Assembly (NCBI RefSeq): GCF_002920915.1
Contig: NZ_PQVF01000005.1
Span: forward strand, 124,001 to 188,000
Length of the DNA: 64,000 nucleotides
Direction: 5' to 3'
Source: Solitalea longa
Lineage (GTDB): Bacteria; Bacteroidota; Bacteroidia; Sphingobacteriales; Sphingobacteriaceae
Positions 17,873 to 27,613 of this stretch are shown piece after piece. Under the pieces are notes generated by a model. It saw nothing but the letters and a program-made list of their open reading frames with translations. It was not told the origin of the DNA and searched no databases. Position 1 is the first letter of the stretch; every line of letters starts with the position of its first letter. The position numbers were made by a program, and so were the translations under genes.

Positions 17873-18091
17873 TTGAATCCGGAGATATTAAAAGAACTCA
17901 CCACACTGAAAATGCCCTACGGCAAATACAAAGGCGTTTTAATCTGTAATTTACCTGAGCCATATCTTGTTTGGTACCATTCAAAAGGTTTCCCCCAAGG
18001 TAAACTGGGTATGCTACTGCATACCATTTACGAAATAAAACTAAATGGTTTAGAATATTTACTTGATCCCCTTAAAAAAGGGAAGTTTTAA
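17873..18091 (+). CDS. DUF3820 family protein
   Basis: A 72-residue protein matching DUF3820 (described as a putative quorum-sensing-regulated virulence factor family, with unknown molecular role). The diagnostic run is MPYGKYKG, then LPEPYLVWY and KGFPQGKLGMLL, ending NGLEYLLDPL. It starts with TTG at 17873; the next in-frame Met (residue 14) begins exactly at MPYGKYKG and would remove the N-terminal helix, so TTG is favoured. Its stop lies 1 nt from the stop of the convergent gene. Family assignment is confident and function is not known. Confidence 0.82.
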   Translation: MNPEILKELTTLKMPYGKYKGVLICNLPEPYLVWYHSKGFPQGKLGMLLHTIYEIKLNGLEYLLDPLKKGKF

Positions 18092-18092
18092 C

Positions 18093-19145
18093 TTAGTTGT
18101 TTGCCCCTATATCTGTTAAATTCATTTTGCCGATCAACCCTTTCGCTCCTGCAAACCAGGCAATTTTCCCTGATGGGGTTATGCGGAGCGTATAAAAACT
18201 TTCATCACTTATTTTTAGCCAGGTAAGTCCGGCATTATTTGAATAATAAACGCCGGGCAAACATGCCGCTAATAGTTTTTTACCTTTTGATCCTGGAATA
18301 AATTGAACGCATGAAACAAATGGCAGTTGATTGGCTTTTACTTTCCATGTACGTCCACCGTCTTTGGTAAAAGCAATGGTGTTTTTAGTTTCAGCTTTAT
18401 TGTCGTAATCACCTCCTGCAACAACACCGATCTTCTCATTATACATATCAAGTGAAAAGATCCCAGTCATTTTTGAACCTTGTTGAATGGGTGTTTTAAA
18501 CAACTTCCATGAAGCTCCATTATCACCAGAATAAACCACACGCGCTTTTGGCCCTCCAGTGGCAATCCAAATATGTTTACCTAATGCATCCATAGAAGTA
18601 TTAGAGGAGGCAAAAAATGCTTCGCCGCTATCAAGCGCAGGCAAATCATTACAGTTTATCGGGTTCCAGTTTTTACCGGCATCGTTGGTTTTCAATAATT
18701 GAATACATCCACTCAGTGGATCTCCCAAAGCATATCCAACTTCATCCGACACGAAAACTAATGCGTCAAAGAACTGATCTTTAGCTTCATTTTTATACCG
18801 TTGCTGCCAGTTAAACCCATCATCGCTTAATTGAAGTATGTAACCGGGCGAGCCAATATTAGTCATAAAAACGGCTCCTGAAGGCAAGGCTGCAATACTC
18901 CTGAATTCGGCATTCCGTAAATCATTTCCTTTTTGAATAACCGTCCAACTGTTATCATTATCGATTGTGAAACCATATTTACCTTTGCTTCCACCAAACC
19001 AAACTGTTGAATCATTTGGCACTGCTATAGCCCTGATACTCGTTGAAGTATCTGGTTTAAAAATCTGAATAGCTACCTGCTGAGAATAGGCCAGCTGACC
19101 TGCTCCCATTAATAGTAATGTGGAGATTATTTTAATTCTGATCAT
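18093..19145 (-). CDS. Exported YCF48/BNR-like beta-propeller protein
   Basis: A 350-residue protein with signal peptide MIRIKIISTLLLMGAGQLAYS. The mature part is made of repeated WD/YVTN/BNR-type blades, seen as recurring S-x-D-x-G-x-x-W elements (YSGDNGASWKLF, FTKDGGRTWKVK, YSNNAGLTWLKI, LKTNDAGKNWNPI). The family covers photosystem II assembly factor YCF48-like and sialidase-like propellers. No sialidase catalytic arginine triad or nucleophile pair is evident, so a binding or scaffolding role in the envelope is more likely than hydrolysis. It is divergent from the HerA-like gene. Confidence 0.78.
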   Translation of the reverse strand: MIRIKIISTLLLMGAGQLAYSQQVAIQIFKPDTSTSIRAIAVPNDSTVWFGGSKGKYGFTIDNDNSWTVIQKGNDLRNAEFRSIAALPSGAVFMTNIGSPGYILQLSDDGFNWQQRYKNEAKDQFFDALVFVSDEVGYALGDPLSGCIQLLKTNDAGKNWNPINCNDLPALDSGEAFFASSNTSMDALGKHIWIATGGPKARVVYSGDNGASWKLFKTPIQQGSKMTGIFSLDMYNEKIGVVAGGDYDNKAETKNTIAFTKDGGRTWKVKANQLPFVSCVQFIPGSKGKKLLAACLPGVYYSNNAGLTWLKISDESFYTLRITPSGKIAWFAGAKGLIGKMNLTDIGANN

Positions 19146-19233
19146 CGAGGTAAGTAGGTTTTTTTGTCGCGTAAATTCGTGTAAATTTAGCTGCTTAACA
19201 ATTTAAACAACCAGTTAATAATACGTTTTCCTG

Positions 19234-20790
19234 ATGGATAATAAAGAAAAATTTCGCGAAGTTATTAGCTCCGGATATACCTTTTCGGGCGACAGCATCA
19301 TTTTAGGAACCTCTATTTTAAATGGAGAAATTCTGGAAAACAACCAGGTAAAGGCCCCATTAAAAACCTTTAACCGCCATGGACTTATTGCAGGGGCCAC
19401 AGGTACCGGAAAAACCAAAACCTTACAGGTAATTTGTGAAAAACTCGCCGATAAAGGTGTTTCTATTTTAGCCATGGATATTAAGGGCGACTTAAGCGGT
19501 ATCAGTCAGGCTGGCGACCCAAATAATACAAAAGCCACTGAAAGAGCCCAAAAAATAGGCGTTGAATGGAAACCATTAGGAACTCCAACAGAATTAATGT
19601 CGATCTCAGATGAAAAAGGAGTTAGATTAAGAGCCACTATTTCAGAATTTGGCCCGGTTTTGTTGTCGCGTATCCTCGATTTAAATGATACACAATCAGG
19701 TGTACTTTCTCTTGTTTTTAAATATGCCGATGATAAAAGCCTCCCGTTGCTAGACATAAAGGACCTACGCAAGGTGCTTCAATATGTCACTGCTGAAGGT
19801 AAAGCAGAAATTGAATCTGCTTATGGATCAGTAAGCCCTGCATCAGTTGGAACCATTTTGCGTCAGCTAATAGCCCTTGAAGAGCAGGGAGCGGATAAGT
19901 TTTTTGGAGAGAAGTCATTTGAAGTAGAAGACCTGCTGAGAAAAGATGATAATGGAAGAGGTTATGTAAACATTATCCGTTTGGTTGATTTGCAAACTAA
20001 GCCTCGACTATTCTCTACTTTTATGCTTTGTTTACTGGCCGAGATCTACCAAAAGTTCCCTGAACGCGGAGATGCAGATATGCCGGAACTGGTAATTTTT
20101 ATTGATGAGGCGCACCTCATCTTTGACCAGGCAAGCAAGGCCCTGCTCGAGGAGATAACAGCAATGGTAAAGCTTATCCGTTCAAAAGGCGTGGGCTTGT
20201 TTTTTGTAACCCAAACACCTACCGACATACCTAATGAGGTGCTTGGCCAGCTGGGTATGAAAGTGCAGCATGCTTTGCGTGCATTTACCGCTGTTGACCG
20301 GAAAGCAATTAAGTTAACCGCTGAAAACTATCCGGAAACCGAATTCTACAAAACCGAAGATCTTTTAACCCAAATGGGTATTGGCGAAGCCTTAATTACG
20401 GTGTTAAACGAAAAAGGAATTCCAACGCCATTGGCTCATACACTTCTTTGTCCGCCACAATCGCGAATGGATGTTTTATCACCGATTGAAATGGATGCAT
20501 TGGTAGATAAATCGAGCCTTGCGAGGGAGTACAATCAGGACATTGACCGTGAAAGCGCATTCGAAATTCTAACTAAAAAATTAGAAGAGTCTAAAAATCA
20601 ACAGCAAGCTGAGGAGCAGGCCAAACAAGAAGCTAAAGAACAGAAAAAGGCATCGGAAGAACCCAGCATGATTGAAGAAGCGATAAATAGTCGCGCGGGA
20701 CAAACTATCATTAAAGAAGTTACCCGTGGATTATTAGGTGTTTTAGGTTTATCGACTTCAACAAGAAGAAAAAAAAGCGGTTGGTTTTAA
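19234..20790 (+). CDS. HerA-like helicase/ATPase, DUF853 (YjgR) family
   Basis: A 518-residue cytosolic P-loop ATPase. Walker A is GATGTGKT at about residues 54-61. Walker B is VIFIDEAHLIF near residue 287. The downstream VKLIRSKGVGLFFVTQTPTDIPNEVLGQLG segment matches the DUF853/YjgR family of HerA-FtsK-related ATPases, whose role is unclear. The C-terminus (about residues 440-480) is a charged Gln/Glu/Lys coiled coil, followed by a short basic tail. No nuclease (NurA) or Sir2-type partner lies next to it, so I see no reason to call it a HerA defence system. A small hypothetical protein follows after 88 nt. Confidence 0.88.
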   Translation: MDNKEKFREVISSGYTFSGDSIILGTSILNGEILENNQVKAPLKTFNRHGLIAGATGTGKTKTLQVICEKLADKGVSILAMDIKGDLSGISQAGDPNNTKATERAQKIGVEWKPLGTPTELMSISDEKGVRLRATISEFGPVLLSRILDLNDTQSGVLSLVFKYADDKSLPLLDIKDLRKVLQYVTAEGKAEIESAYGSVSPASVGTILRQLIALEEQGADKFFGEKSFEVEDLLRKDDNGRGYVNIIRLVDLQTKPRLFSTFMLCLLAEIYQKFPERGDADMPELVIFIDEAHLIFDQASKALLEEITAMVKLIRSKGVGLFFVTQTPTDIPNEVLGQLGMKVQHALRAFTAVDRKAIKLTAENYPETEFYKTEDLLTQMGIGEALITVLNEKGIPTPLAHTLLCPPQSRMDVLSPIEMDALVDKSSLAREYNQDIDRESAFEILTKKLEESKNQQQAEEQAKQEAKEQKKASEEPSMIEEAINSRAGQTIIKEVTRGLLGVLGLSTSTRRKKSGWF

Positions 20791-20878
20791 TTAAATTTAG
20801 ATTGCCAATTTTTAGTTAGATGCGTGCATAGTTTATTACTGAAATTTTTCTACTTTCAGCCCGAATAATTTTATAAAA

Positions 20879-21337
20879 ATGTTTGAACCAATTGTAAACG
20901 CGATAAAAGGCGAATTTGCGGAGAAAGCTCAATCAGTATTGGGTTTAGAGGAAGCCAAGGTGGAACCTACATTAAAGTGTGTGAGTGGTTCATTGGTTGA
21001 TACTATTAAAAAACAAGTTTTTGGCGGCAAGCTAAACGAGGTTATTGAGCTTTTAACAGGAAATAACCCTGCCGAAGCAAGCAATCCTATTATGTCAGCT
21101 CTTACAGGCGGACTAGTGGAAAGCTTCACTTCTCGCATGGAAATGGAAGCCGGAGAAGCTCAACGGATCACTGATTTCACTGTACCATTTGCCGTTGAAA
21201 AAATCGTTGAGAAGTTTAAAGAATCAGGACATACTGCAGATTTAGATGGATTTGCAGCGTTTATCGGAATCGATAAAAATATTCTTAAATCAGTTTCAGG
21301 AGGTATTGGTGGTTTCTTCGGAAACATGTTCGGATAA
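20879..21337 (+). CDS. Small hypothetical protein with Gly-rich C-terminus
   Basis: A 152-residue soluble protein with mostly alpha-helical segments. Two related halves may be present: QSVLGLEEAKVEPTLKCVSGSLVDTIKKQVFG and ESGHTADLDGFAAFIGIDKNILKSVSGGIGG. The C-terminus GGIGGFFGNMFG is glycine/phenylalanine-rich. It has no signal peptide and no catalytic motif I recognise. It is reminiscent of DUF937/YidB-like helical proteins, but I would not assign it. No terminator is seen between it and the HerA-like gene, so read-through is possible; a terminator follows it. Confidence 0.65.
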   Translation: MFEPIVNAIKGEFAEKAQSVLGLEEAKVEPTLKCVSGSLVDTIKKQVFGGKLNEVIELLTGNNPAEASNPIMSALTGGLVESFTSRMEMEAGEAQRITDFTVPFAVEKIVEKFKESGHTADLDGFAAFIGIDKNILKSVSGGIGGFFGNMFG

Positions 21338-21363
21338 TTTCTCTGAAGTTAAAACAAAACTGG

Positions 21364-21406
21364 AAGCCATGAATTGCCTAAAGCAGACATGGCTTTCGCT
21401 TTTTTA
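21364..21406 (+). terminator. Intrinsic terminator after the Gly-rich hypothetical
   Basis: AAGCCATG pairs with CATGGCTT across a 16-nt loop, with CGCTTTTTT following. Confidence 0.6.
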
Positions 21407-21576
21407 AACAATTCTATTAAGCTGTACTTTTTAAATAAGGTTTATAGCTCTTACGATCGCACCCCAAGTAACTTTTCTATTCGTTTTCGCATATAGTAAC
21501 TCCGAAAAACTTTGATTTTAAAGGCATTTTGTAACTTAAACCTGCAAAAGCAAAAAGAGTTATAAACTTTTTTAAA

Positions 21577-21608
21577 AAACACGTGTTAATATTCGACACA
21601 AACACGTG
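21577..21608. promoter_or_regulatory. Paired CACGTG sites, candidate operator of the RND efflux operon
   Basis: AAACACGTG occurs twice, at 21577-21585 and 21600-21608, a 23-bp period (about two helical turns). The first copy is a longer palindrome, AACACGTGTT. They lie 50-80 nt upstream of the first efflux gene. Confidence 0.4.
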
Positions 21609-21657
21609 ACAAACATCTCATTCTAACTATATATAAACTATAAACTACATATAACTT

Positions 21658-22836
21658 ATGGATATGAAAATATCAAAAGCAGCCCTTTTCTCTTCAACAT
21701 TTTTACTTGGAGGGGTTTTGCTTTTTAGCTGTAAATCATCCGGGCAACAAGATCAGCAGAAAGAAATGCCGCCACAGCAATTACCGGTGCTAACTATAAC
21801 TCCTACTACCGCTACTACTTTTACGGAGTTTACCACTTCACTCCAGGGTAAGGTAAACGTAGAGGTAAGACCACAGGTAGATGGATATCTCCAAAAAGTA
21901 TACGTGGATGAAGGACAATTTGTAAAAGCCGGCCAGCCTTTATTTAAGATTGATGACCGGGTTTACCGGGAACAGGTGAACACAGCAACTGCCGCTTTAC
22001 ACTCAGCTGAGGCTAATCTTTCTAATGCGCAATTAGAAATTGATAAGCTTACTCCGCTTGTTCAGAACAAGGTGGTTTCTGAGGTTCAGCTCAAAACAGC
22101 GAAGGCCAGCTATCAAACTGCAAAAGCCAATGTTGAGTCGGCAAAAGCAATGGTGGCCTCAGCGCAAATAAATGTTGGGTATTCAACCATTACAGCCCCT
22201 GTTAGTGGCTATATCGGCAGACTTACACAACGCGTAGGAAGTTTAGTTGGCAAAACGACAACCGATCCGTTAACCATTTTATCAGATGTAAGTGAGATCT
22301 ATGGTTATTTTTCTGTTGGAGAGGCCGATTTCATGCGTTTCAAAGAGCGTTACCAGGGAAATACATTGGAAGAGAAACTGCGTAATGTGCCGGGTGTAAC
22401 CCTGATTTTGGCTGATGGCAGTGAATATCCACAAAAAGGAAAAGTTCAGATGGGTGAAGGCCAGTTTGACAAAGCCACCGGATCGATCAGTTTAAGAGCA
22501 ACATTCCCAAATAGTGGCGGCATTCTTCGTTCAGGCAATACCGGAAAAATCAGGCTTGTTCAAACGGTAAATGAGGCTTTAGTGGTTCCCCAAGAATCGA
22601 CTGTTGAAATGCAGGATAAGATCTTTGTTTACTTGCTGGCCGACAGCAACAAGGTGAAAGCAACTCCCATCACTGTTTCGGGAAAAAGCGGCACTACCTA
22701 CGTGGTTACTTCGGGAATTAAACAAGGTGATAAAGTAGTGTTTACCGGCATCGGCAATTTACAAGATGGAATGAAGATCGTTCCCAAACCAATGAATGCT
22801 GATAGCACCTTGAAAGTTCAGCTTTCGATGAAATAG
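21658..22836 (+). CDS. RND efflux periplasmic adaptor (membrane fusion protein), lipoprotein
   Basis: A 392-residue adaptor of the AcrA/MexA family, bridging the inner-membrane pump and outer-membrane channel. The lipoprotein signal has LLFSC at the cleavage site (Cys about residue 25). Family layout is visible: a biotinyl-lipoyl half (VEVRPQVDGYLQKVYVDEGQFVKAGQPLFKID), a helical hairpin with Ala/Gln-rich heptads (about residues 100-170), the second lipoyl half (YSTITAPVSGYIGRLTQRVGSLV), then beta-barrel and membrane-proximal domains. It is the first gene of a three-gene operon with gaps of 46 and 17 nt. Identification to family is secure; exported compounds are unknown. Confidence 0.94.
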   Translation: MDMKISKAALFSSTFLLGGVLLFSCKSSGQQDQQKEMPPQQLPVLTITPTTATTFTEFTTSLQGKVNVEVRPQVDGYLQKVYVDEGQFVKAGQPLFKIDDRVYREQVNTATAALHSAEANLSNAQLEIDKLTPLVQNKVVSEVQLKTAKASYQTAKANVESAKAMVASAQINVGYSTITAPVSGYIGRLTQRVGSLVGKTTTDPLTILSDVSEIYGYFSVGEADFMRFKERYQGNTLEEKLRNVPGVTLILADGSEYPQKGKVQMGEGQFDKATGSISLRATFPNSGGILRSGNTGKIRLVQTVNEALVVPQESTVEMQDKIFVYLLADSNKVKATPITVSGKSGTTYVVTSGIKQGDKVVFTGIGNLQDGMKIVPKPMNADSTLKVQLSMK

Positions 22837-22882
22837 TAAACAGTTGCATTAACCGCTCTTTAGTCGCTTAAAATTTATTTGC

Positions 22883-25800
22883 ATGTTAAAGAAATTCATA
22901 GAACGGCCCGTTCTGGCAACAGTAATATCGGTGATATTAGTGATGCTCGGCGCCATCGGTTTATATACCCTACCAATTACCCAGTTTCCTGATATAGCGC
23001 CGCCAAGTGTACAAGTTACGGCCAGCTACCCGGGCGCTAATGCCGAAACTGTATTGCGTTCAGTAGTAATCCCACTCGAGGAAGCTATCAACGGTGTTGA
23101 AAATATGACTTACATTAAGTCGACCGCCAGTAATGACGGATCGGTTTCTGTCAGTGTGTTTTTTAAACTTGGCACTAATGCTGATGAAGCTGCCGTTAAT
23201 GTACAAAACCGTGTTTCCGGGGTAACCAATCAGTTGCCTGTTGAGGTAGTTCAATCGGGAATTACAACTGTAAAACAGCTGAATAGTTTCATTATGCTGA
23301 TCAGTTTATATTCTGATAATGATAAACTTTATGATGAAACCTTTTTACAGAATTATGGCAAGATCAATATTATCCCAGAAATTAAACGTGTTCCGGGTGT
23401 AGGTCAGGCCATCATTTTTGGAAATAAGGATTATTCAATGCGTATCTGGCTGAATCCACAACAGTTAGCTTCCTATAAACTATCTCCTAAGGAAGTTTTA
23501 GACGCCATTCAAGACCAAAACCTGGAAGCGGCACCTGGTAAATTTGGTGAAGGCAGCAAAGAATCTTTTGAATACGTTATCAAGTACAAAGGAAAGTTAA
23601 GTCAGCCGCTCGACTATGAGAACATTGTTATCCGGTCGAATAATGATGGATCAATATTGCGCTTAAAAGATGTTGCAAGAGTAGAATTTGGCTCAAGCAG
23701 TTATTCGGGTAATACACTTAATAATGGTCGCCAAAGCACGATGGTGGCAATTTTTCAAACTGCCGGATCAAACGCGAATGAAGTTCAAACGCAAATCAAT
23801 GAATTGATTGCAAAGGCTGCCAAAGCATTCCCGAAAGGAGTTCATTACGATACTATTTACAGCACAAAGGAACAATTAGACGAGTCGATTTCACAAGTAA
23901 AAAGCACCTTGATTGAGGCTTTCATCCTTGTATTTCTGGTGGTGTTCTTGTTTTTGCAAGATTTCAGATCAACGCTGATTCCTGCCATTGCTGTTCCCGT
24001 AGCTATTATTGGAACATTCTTTTTCATGCTGCTTTTCGGATTTTCGATCAACCTCCTTACTCTATTTGCGCTCGTACTTGCCATAGGTATCGTGGTGGAT
24101 GACGCCATAGTTGTAGTGGAGGCCGTACACGTAAAAATGGAACAAACCCATTGGCCGGCGCGTAAAGCCACTTTTGCTGCCATGAGCGAAATTTCAGGCG
24201 CTATCGTTTCCATTACCCTGGTTATGTCCGCGGTGTTTTTACCTGTTGGATTCTTCACCGGACCAACAGGCGTTTTCTACCGACAATTTGCCTTTACCCT
24301 TGCTATTGCAATCCTGATTTCCGCAGTAAACGCTTTAACACTAAGTCCTGCACTATCCGCTTTATTTCTAAAGAATGTACATGCTAATGGCAATGGTGTT
24401 CAACATAAACAGAACTTTTCAGGTAGGTTTTTCTCGGCTTTTAATGCCGGGTTTGGCGCCATGACGACTAAATATGTTAAAAGCCTTCAGTTCCTGATTC
24501 GTCATAAATGGATCTCCCTAGGCGGACTTGCTATAATTACAATCGCCACTATCTGGTTTATGATCTCCACTCCAAAAGGATTTATTCCGAATGAAGACAA
24601 CGGTTTTGCGGCAGTAGCGATTGCCCTGCCTGCCGGCTCATCTCTGGAACGAACCAATGAAGTTTTGAAAAAAGCCGATAGCGTTTTGAGAGTTATCCCT
24701 GCGGTAAGTGATGTGATTGCGATAAGTGGTTTTAACTTATTAAGCAACTCCGCAAGCCCTTCGTTCGGAATGGCCTTTGCCAATCTTCGGGACATGAAAG
24801 ACCGTGGAGAGGTAAGCGATATAAACGGAATCGTTGGACTCATGAACCAGCAGCTTGCTCAAATTAAAGAAGCCTCATGCTTCGTATTTACTTTTCCAAC
24901 AGTGCCCGGCTTTGGGAATGTTGATGGGTTGGAAATGGTCCTGCAAGATAGAACGGGTGGCGATTTGAATAAATTTTCTCAAACAGCTTTTGCCTTTAAT
25001 ATGGAGCTGATGCAGCAAAAAGAGATCGCTGTTGCGTATACTACTTTTAAAAATGATTATCCTCAATTTGAATTAGAAGTTGACCAGGTAAAAGCAAAAC
25101 AGCTGGGCGTAAATGTAAAAGACCTGATGGCAGTGATGCAGGCTTTCTACGGAGGTATGATGGCTTCAGATTTTAATCGTTTTGGGAAATATTACCGGGT
25201 GATGATGCAGGCTGATGCTCCTTATCGTCAAACTGAAGGATCATTAACAAATGCGTTCGTTAAGAATGACAAAGACGAAATGGTTCCCCTGAATACGATT
25301 GCTAAACTAAAACGTGTTTACGGTCCAGAATCATTGGATCGCTACAACATGTTCAACTCCATTACGGTTAACATAATGCCAAAACCGGGTTTTAGTACCG
25401 GAGATGCATTAAACAGAGTTGAAGAAGTTGCGTCCAGAAAGCTTCCGAGAGGTTACTCTTTTGAATGGACAGGTATGAGTAAAGAAGAAAAAAACTCTGG
25501 AGGACAATCGGTGCTTATTTTTTCACTGTGCGTATTATTTGTTTATTTCTTGCTCTGCGCCCAGTACGAAAGCTATATCGTGCCTCTTGCTGTAATTCTG
25601 TCTATCCCAACCGGTATGCTTGGTGTATTTGTGGCCATCAACTTAACCGGTATCCAAAACAATATTTACGTTCAGGTAGGACTTATCATGCTCATCGGTT
25701 TGCTGGCGAAAAACGCGATCCTAATTGTGGAATATGCTATTCAGCGACGCAGGGCGGGTATGAGCTTAATGGGTTCGGCCATTGAGGCTGCCCAGCTACG

Positions 25801-26059
25801 CTTACGTCCAATTATTATGACTTCCATAGCTTTTGTGGTTGGCTTAATTCCATTAATGCGCGCTACCGGACCATCGGCCATTGGTAATCACTCCATAAGT
25901 ATTAGTGCCGCTGGAGGTATGCTAGCAGGTGTTGTTCTGGGTTTATTCATCATTCCGGTATTGTTTATTGTGTTCCAGTTTATTCAGGAAAAAATTACCG
26001 GGAAGGCCTACATCAACAAGTTTGCTGACGATGAAAAAGAAGAACCGGCATTACGTTAA
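22883..26059 (+). CDS. RND multidrug efflux permease, HAE1 (AcrB) family
   Basis: A 1058-residue inner-membrane proton-driven pump, full length for the family, with the two repeated halves of one plus five membrane segments and large periplasmic loops. The proton-relay residues are kept: the paired Asp in GIVVDDAIVVVEAV (about residues 405-406) and the Lys in GLLAKNAILIVEYA (about residue 941). The N-terminus FIERPVLATVISVILVMLG with the following LPITQFPDIAPPSVQV is typical of hydrophobe/amphiphile efflux pumps, not of CusA metal pumps. It lies between its adaptor and its outer-membrane channel. Confidence 0.96.
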   Translation: MLKKFIERPVLATVISVILVMLGAIGLYTLPITQFPDIAPPSVQVTASYPGANAETVLRSVVIPLEEAINGVENMTYIKSTASNDGSVSVSVFFKLGTNADEAAVNVQNRVSGVTNQLPVEVVQSGITTVKQLNSFIMLISLYSDNDKLYDETFLQNYGKINIIPEIKRVPGVGQAIIFGNKDYSMRIWLNPQQLASYKLSPKEVLDAIQDQNLEAAPGKFGEGSKESFEYVIKYKGKLSQPLDYENIVIRSNNDGSILRLKDVARVEFGSSSYSGNTLNNGRQSTMVAIFQTAGSNANEVQTQINELIAKAAKAFPKGVHYDTIYSTKEQLDESISQVKSTLIEAFILVFLVVFLFLQDFRSTLIPAIAVPVAIIGTFFFMLLFGFSINLLTLFALVLAIGIVVDDAIVVVEAVHVKMEQTHWPARKATFAAMSEISGAIVSITLVMSAVFLPVGFFTGPTGVFYRQFAFTLAIAILISAVNALTLSPALSALFLKNVHANGNGVQHKQNFSGRFFSAFNAGFGAMTTKYVKSLQFLIRHKWISLGGLAIITIATIWFMISTPKGFIPNEDNGFAAVAIALPAGSSLERTNEVLKKADSVLRVIPAVSDVIAISGFNLLSNSASPSFGMAFANLRDMKDRGEVSDINGIVGLMNQQLAQIKEASCFVFTFPTVPGFGNVDGLEMVLQDRTGGDLNKFSQTAFAFNMELMQQKEIAVAYTTFKNDYPQFELEVDQVKAKQLGVNVKDLMAVMQAFYGGMMASDFNRFGKYYRVMMQADAPYRQTEGSLTNAFVKNDKDEMVPLNTIAKLKRVYGPESLDRYNMFNSITVNIMPKPGFSTGDALNRVEEVASRKLPRGYSFEWTGMSKEEKNSGGQSVLIFSLCVLFVYFLLCAQYESYIVPLAVILSIPTGMLGVFVAINLTGIQNNIYVQVGLIMLIGLLAKNAILIVEYAIQRRRAGMSLMGSAIEAAQLRLRPIIMTSIAFVVGLIPLMRATGPSAIGNHSISISAAGGMLAGVVLGLFIIPVLFIVFQFIQEKITGKAYINKFADDEKEEPALR

Positions 26060-26076
26060 ATTTTAATCAAACAACT

Positions 26077-27507
26077 ATGACAAACTTTAAATATAAAGTT
26101 CAGCTCAGTGTTTTTCTCACTTTTACAGTAGCAGTAAGTTCCTGCAGAATTAGTGAGAAATACGCTCGTCCTGAACAACACATGCCCGAACAATTCAGGG
26201 AACATACAACAGCATTAGCAGATACCGCCTCATCAATAGGGACACTAGAGTGGCGATCATTATTTAAAGACCAGGAGCTGATCACATTAATCGATAGCGC
26301 CGTTCACAATAACATCAGTCTTCAAATAGCTATTAAAAATATAGAAAGCGCTCAACGGATTTTAAGTCAGGCAAAGCTTGGTAATATTCCTGAGCTATCG
26401 GCTCAAATTGGAGCATCTATAAATCGTCCTTCGGATAACAGTTTAAGTGGAATAAGTGCAGGGCAGTTCTTAGGTTCTAAATATGTAAAAGATTATCAGG
26501 CAGCATTGAACCTTTCGTGGGAAGCCGATATCTGGGGAAAAATTCGATCACAAAAAGAAGCAGCCTTAGCTAATTACCTGCAAACTGAAGAAGCGGCAAA
26601 GGCTGTTCAAACGCAGGTAGTTGCCAGCGTTGCTCAAGGTTATTTTAACTTGCTGATGTTTGACGAACAACTTCGAATTGCTAAAAACAATGTTGCTTTA
26701 AATGACAGCACCCTTACTATCGTTCGTTTACAATACGATGCCGGGCAAGTAACATCTCTCGCCATTCAGCAAACCGAAGCACAACGCTTAAACTCTGCCT
26801 TACTCATTCCTCAACTCGAAGAAAGTATTGCTGTACAAGAGAATGCACTTAGCATATTAACTGGTGAAATGCCTAAAGTAATTCAACGCAGACAAAGCAT
26901 TTTCTTAATTGATTTGCCTGACCAATATAACTCTGGTGTGCCGGCAAACTTATTGAGTAACCGGCCTGATGTTAAATCAAGTGAATTAGCGTTAGTTGCG
27001 GCAAATGCCCGTGTGGGAGTAACCAAAGCTGAAATGTACCCGTCATTAACTATTTCTGCTTCAGGTGGGTTAAATACTTTTCAGGCCAGCAATTGGTTCA
27101 ATATCCCAGGTTCATTGTTTGCTACCGCAGCGGGAGGACTCACTCAGCCTATCTTTTTAAGAAAACAATTACGAACACAATACGAAATTTCTAAAATAGA
27201 ACGAGATCAATCGGCGCTGGACTTTAGGCGATCAGTACTGTTTGCAGTTGGAGAAGTTTCAGATGCATTGGTTGGAATTGACAAGATCAAGGAACAGGAA
27301 ACCCTTGAGAAAACACGGGTGGAAACATTGAAGCTAGCCATAAAAAACTCAAAGCTTTTGTTCAATAGTGGAATGGCTAATTACCTGGAGGTGTTAATAG
27401 CACAAGGATCTGCTTTACAAGGAGAGTTAAATCTTGCTGACATTCAGCGCCAACGATTAAGCCTTATTGTTGAGCTTTATCGTTCATTGGGCGGAGGCTG
27501 GAAATAA
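26077..27507 (+). CDS. Outer-membrane efflux channel, NodT/OprM family lipoprotein
   Basis: A 476-residue TolC-like channel completing the tripartite RND pump. The lipoprotein signal ends VSSC (Cys about residue 23). Two homologous outer-membrane efflux repeats are present, including the NodT landmarks LEWRSLFKDQEL near the N-terminus, LSWEADIWGKIRSQ in the first repeat and LLSNRPDVKSSELALVAANARVGVTKAEMYPSLTISASGG in the second. It starts 17 nt after the permease stop and is followed by a strong terminator. Confidence 0.94.
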   Translation: MTNFKYKVQLSVFLTFTVAVSSCRISEKYARPEQHMPEQFREHTTALADTASSIGTLEWRSLFKDQELITLIDSAVHNNISLQIAIKNIESAQRILSQAKLGNIPELSAQIGASINRPSDNSLSGISAGQFLGSKYVKDYQAALNLSWEADIWGKIRSQKEAALANYLQTEEAAKAVQTQVVASVAQGYFNLLMFDEQLRIAKNNVALNDSTLTIVRLQYDAGQVTSLAIQQTEAQRLNSALLIPQLEESIAVQENALSILTGEMPKVIQRRQSIFLIDLPDQYNSGVPANLLSNRPDVKSSELALVAANARVGVTKAEMYPSLTISASGGLNTFQASNWFNIPGSLFATAAGGLTQPIFLRKQLRTQYEISKIERDQSALDFRRSVLFAVGEVSDALVGIDKIKEQETLEKTRVETLKLAIKNSKLLFNSGMANYLEVLIAQGSALQGELNLADIQRQRLSLIVELYRSLGGGWK

Positions 27508-27516
27508 TAGAACACC

Positions 27517-27544
27517 AAACCCCGGGCGATTAACCCGGGGTTTT
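27517..27544 (+). terminator. Terminator of the efflux operon
   Basis: AAACCCCGGG pairs with CCCGGGGTTT (10-bp perfect stem, 7-nt loop), ending in TTTT. Confidence 0.85.
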
Positions 27545-27613
27545 GAACAAGCTCTATAAATTCTCATCGTTTTGTTTGGCCCGGCAAACAAGCAGATAGG
27601 TAATGCTGTACAA

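Larger units (their letters stand above)
21338..21657. other. 320-nt region upstream of the efflux operon
   Basis: It holds a terminator for the preceding gene at its left end and two CACGTG palindromes 23 bp apart at its right end. I see no open frame of credible quality and no clear TAnnTTTG promoter, although the operon must start here. Confidence 0.6.

Noticed and set aside
19234-20790. HerA-like ATPase as part of a HerA-Sir2/NurA/DUF4297 defence system
   Set aside because: It matches the DUF853/YjgR branch and has no nuclease or effector partner next to it.
5093-21603. Shared 11-mer TCGACACAAAC upstream of the aspartic protease (5093) and the efflux operon (21593)
   Set aside because: Hundreds of shared 11-mers are expected by chance in 64 kb; the surrounding bases do not match.
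23857-24258. 133-codon minus-strand frame inside the RND permease gene
   Set aside because: Low-complexity Thr/Met/Ser sequence antisense to membrane helices; a typical shadow.
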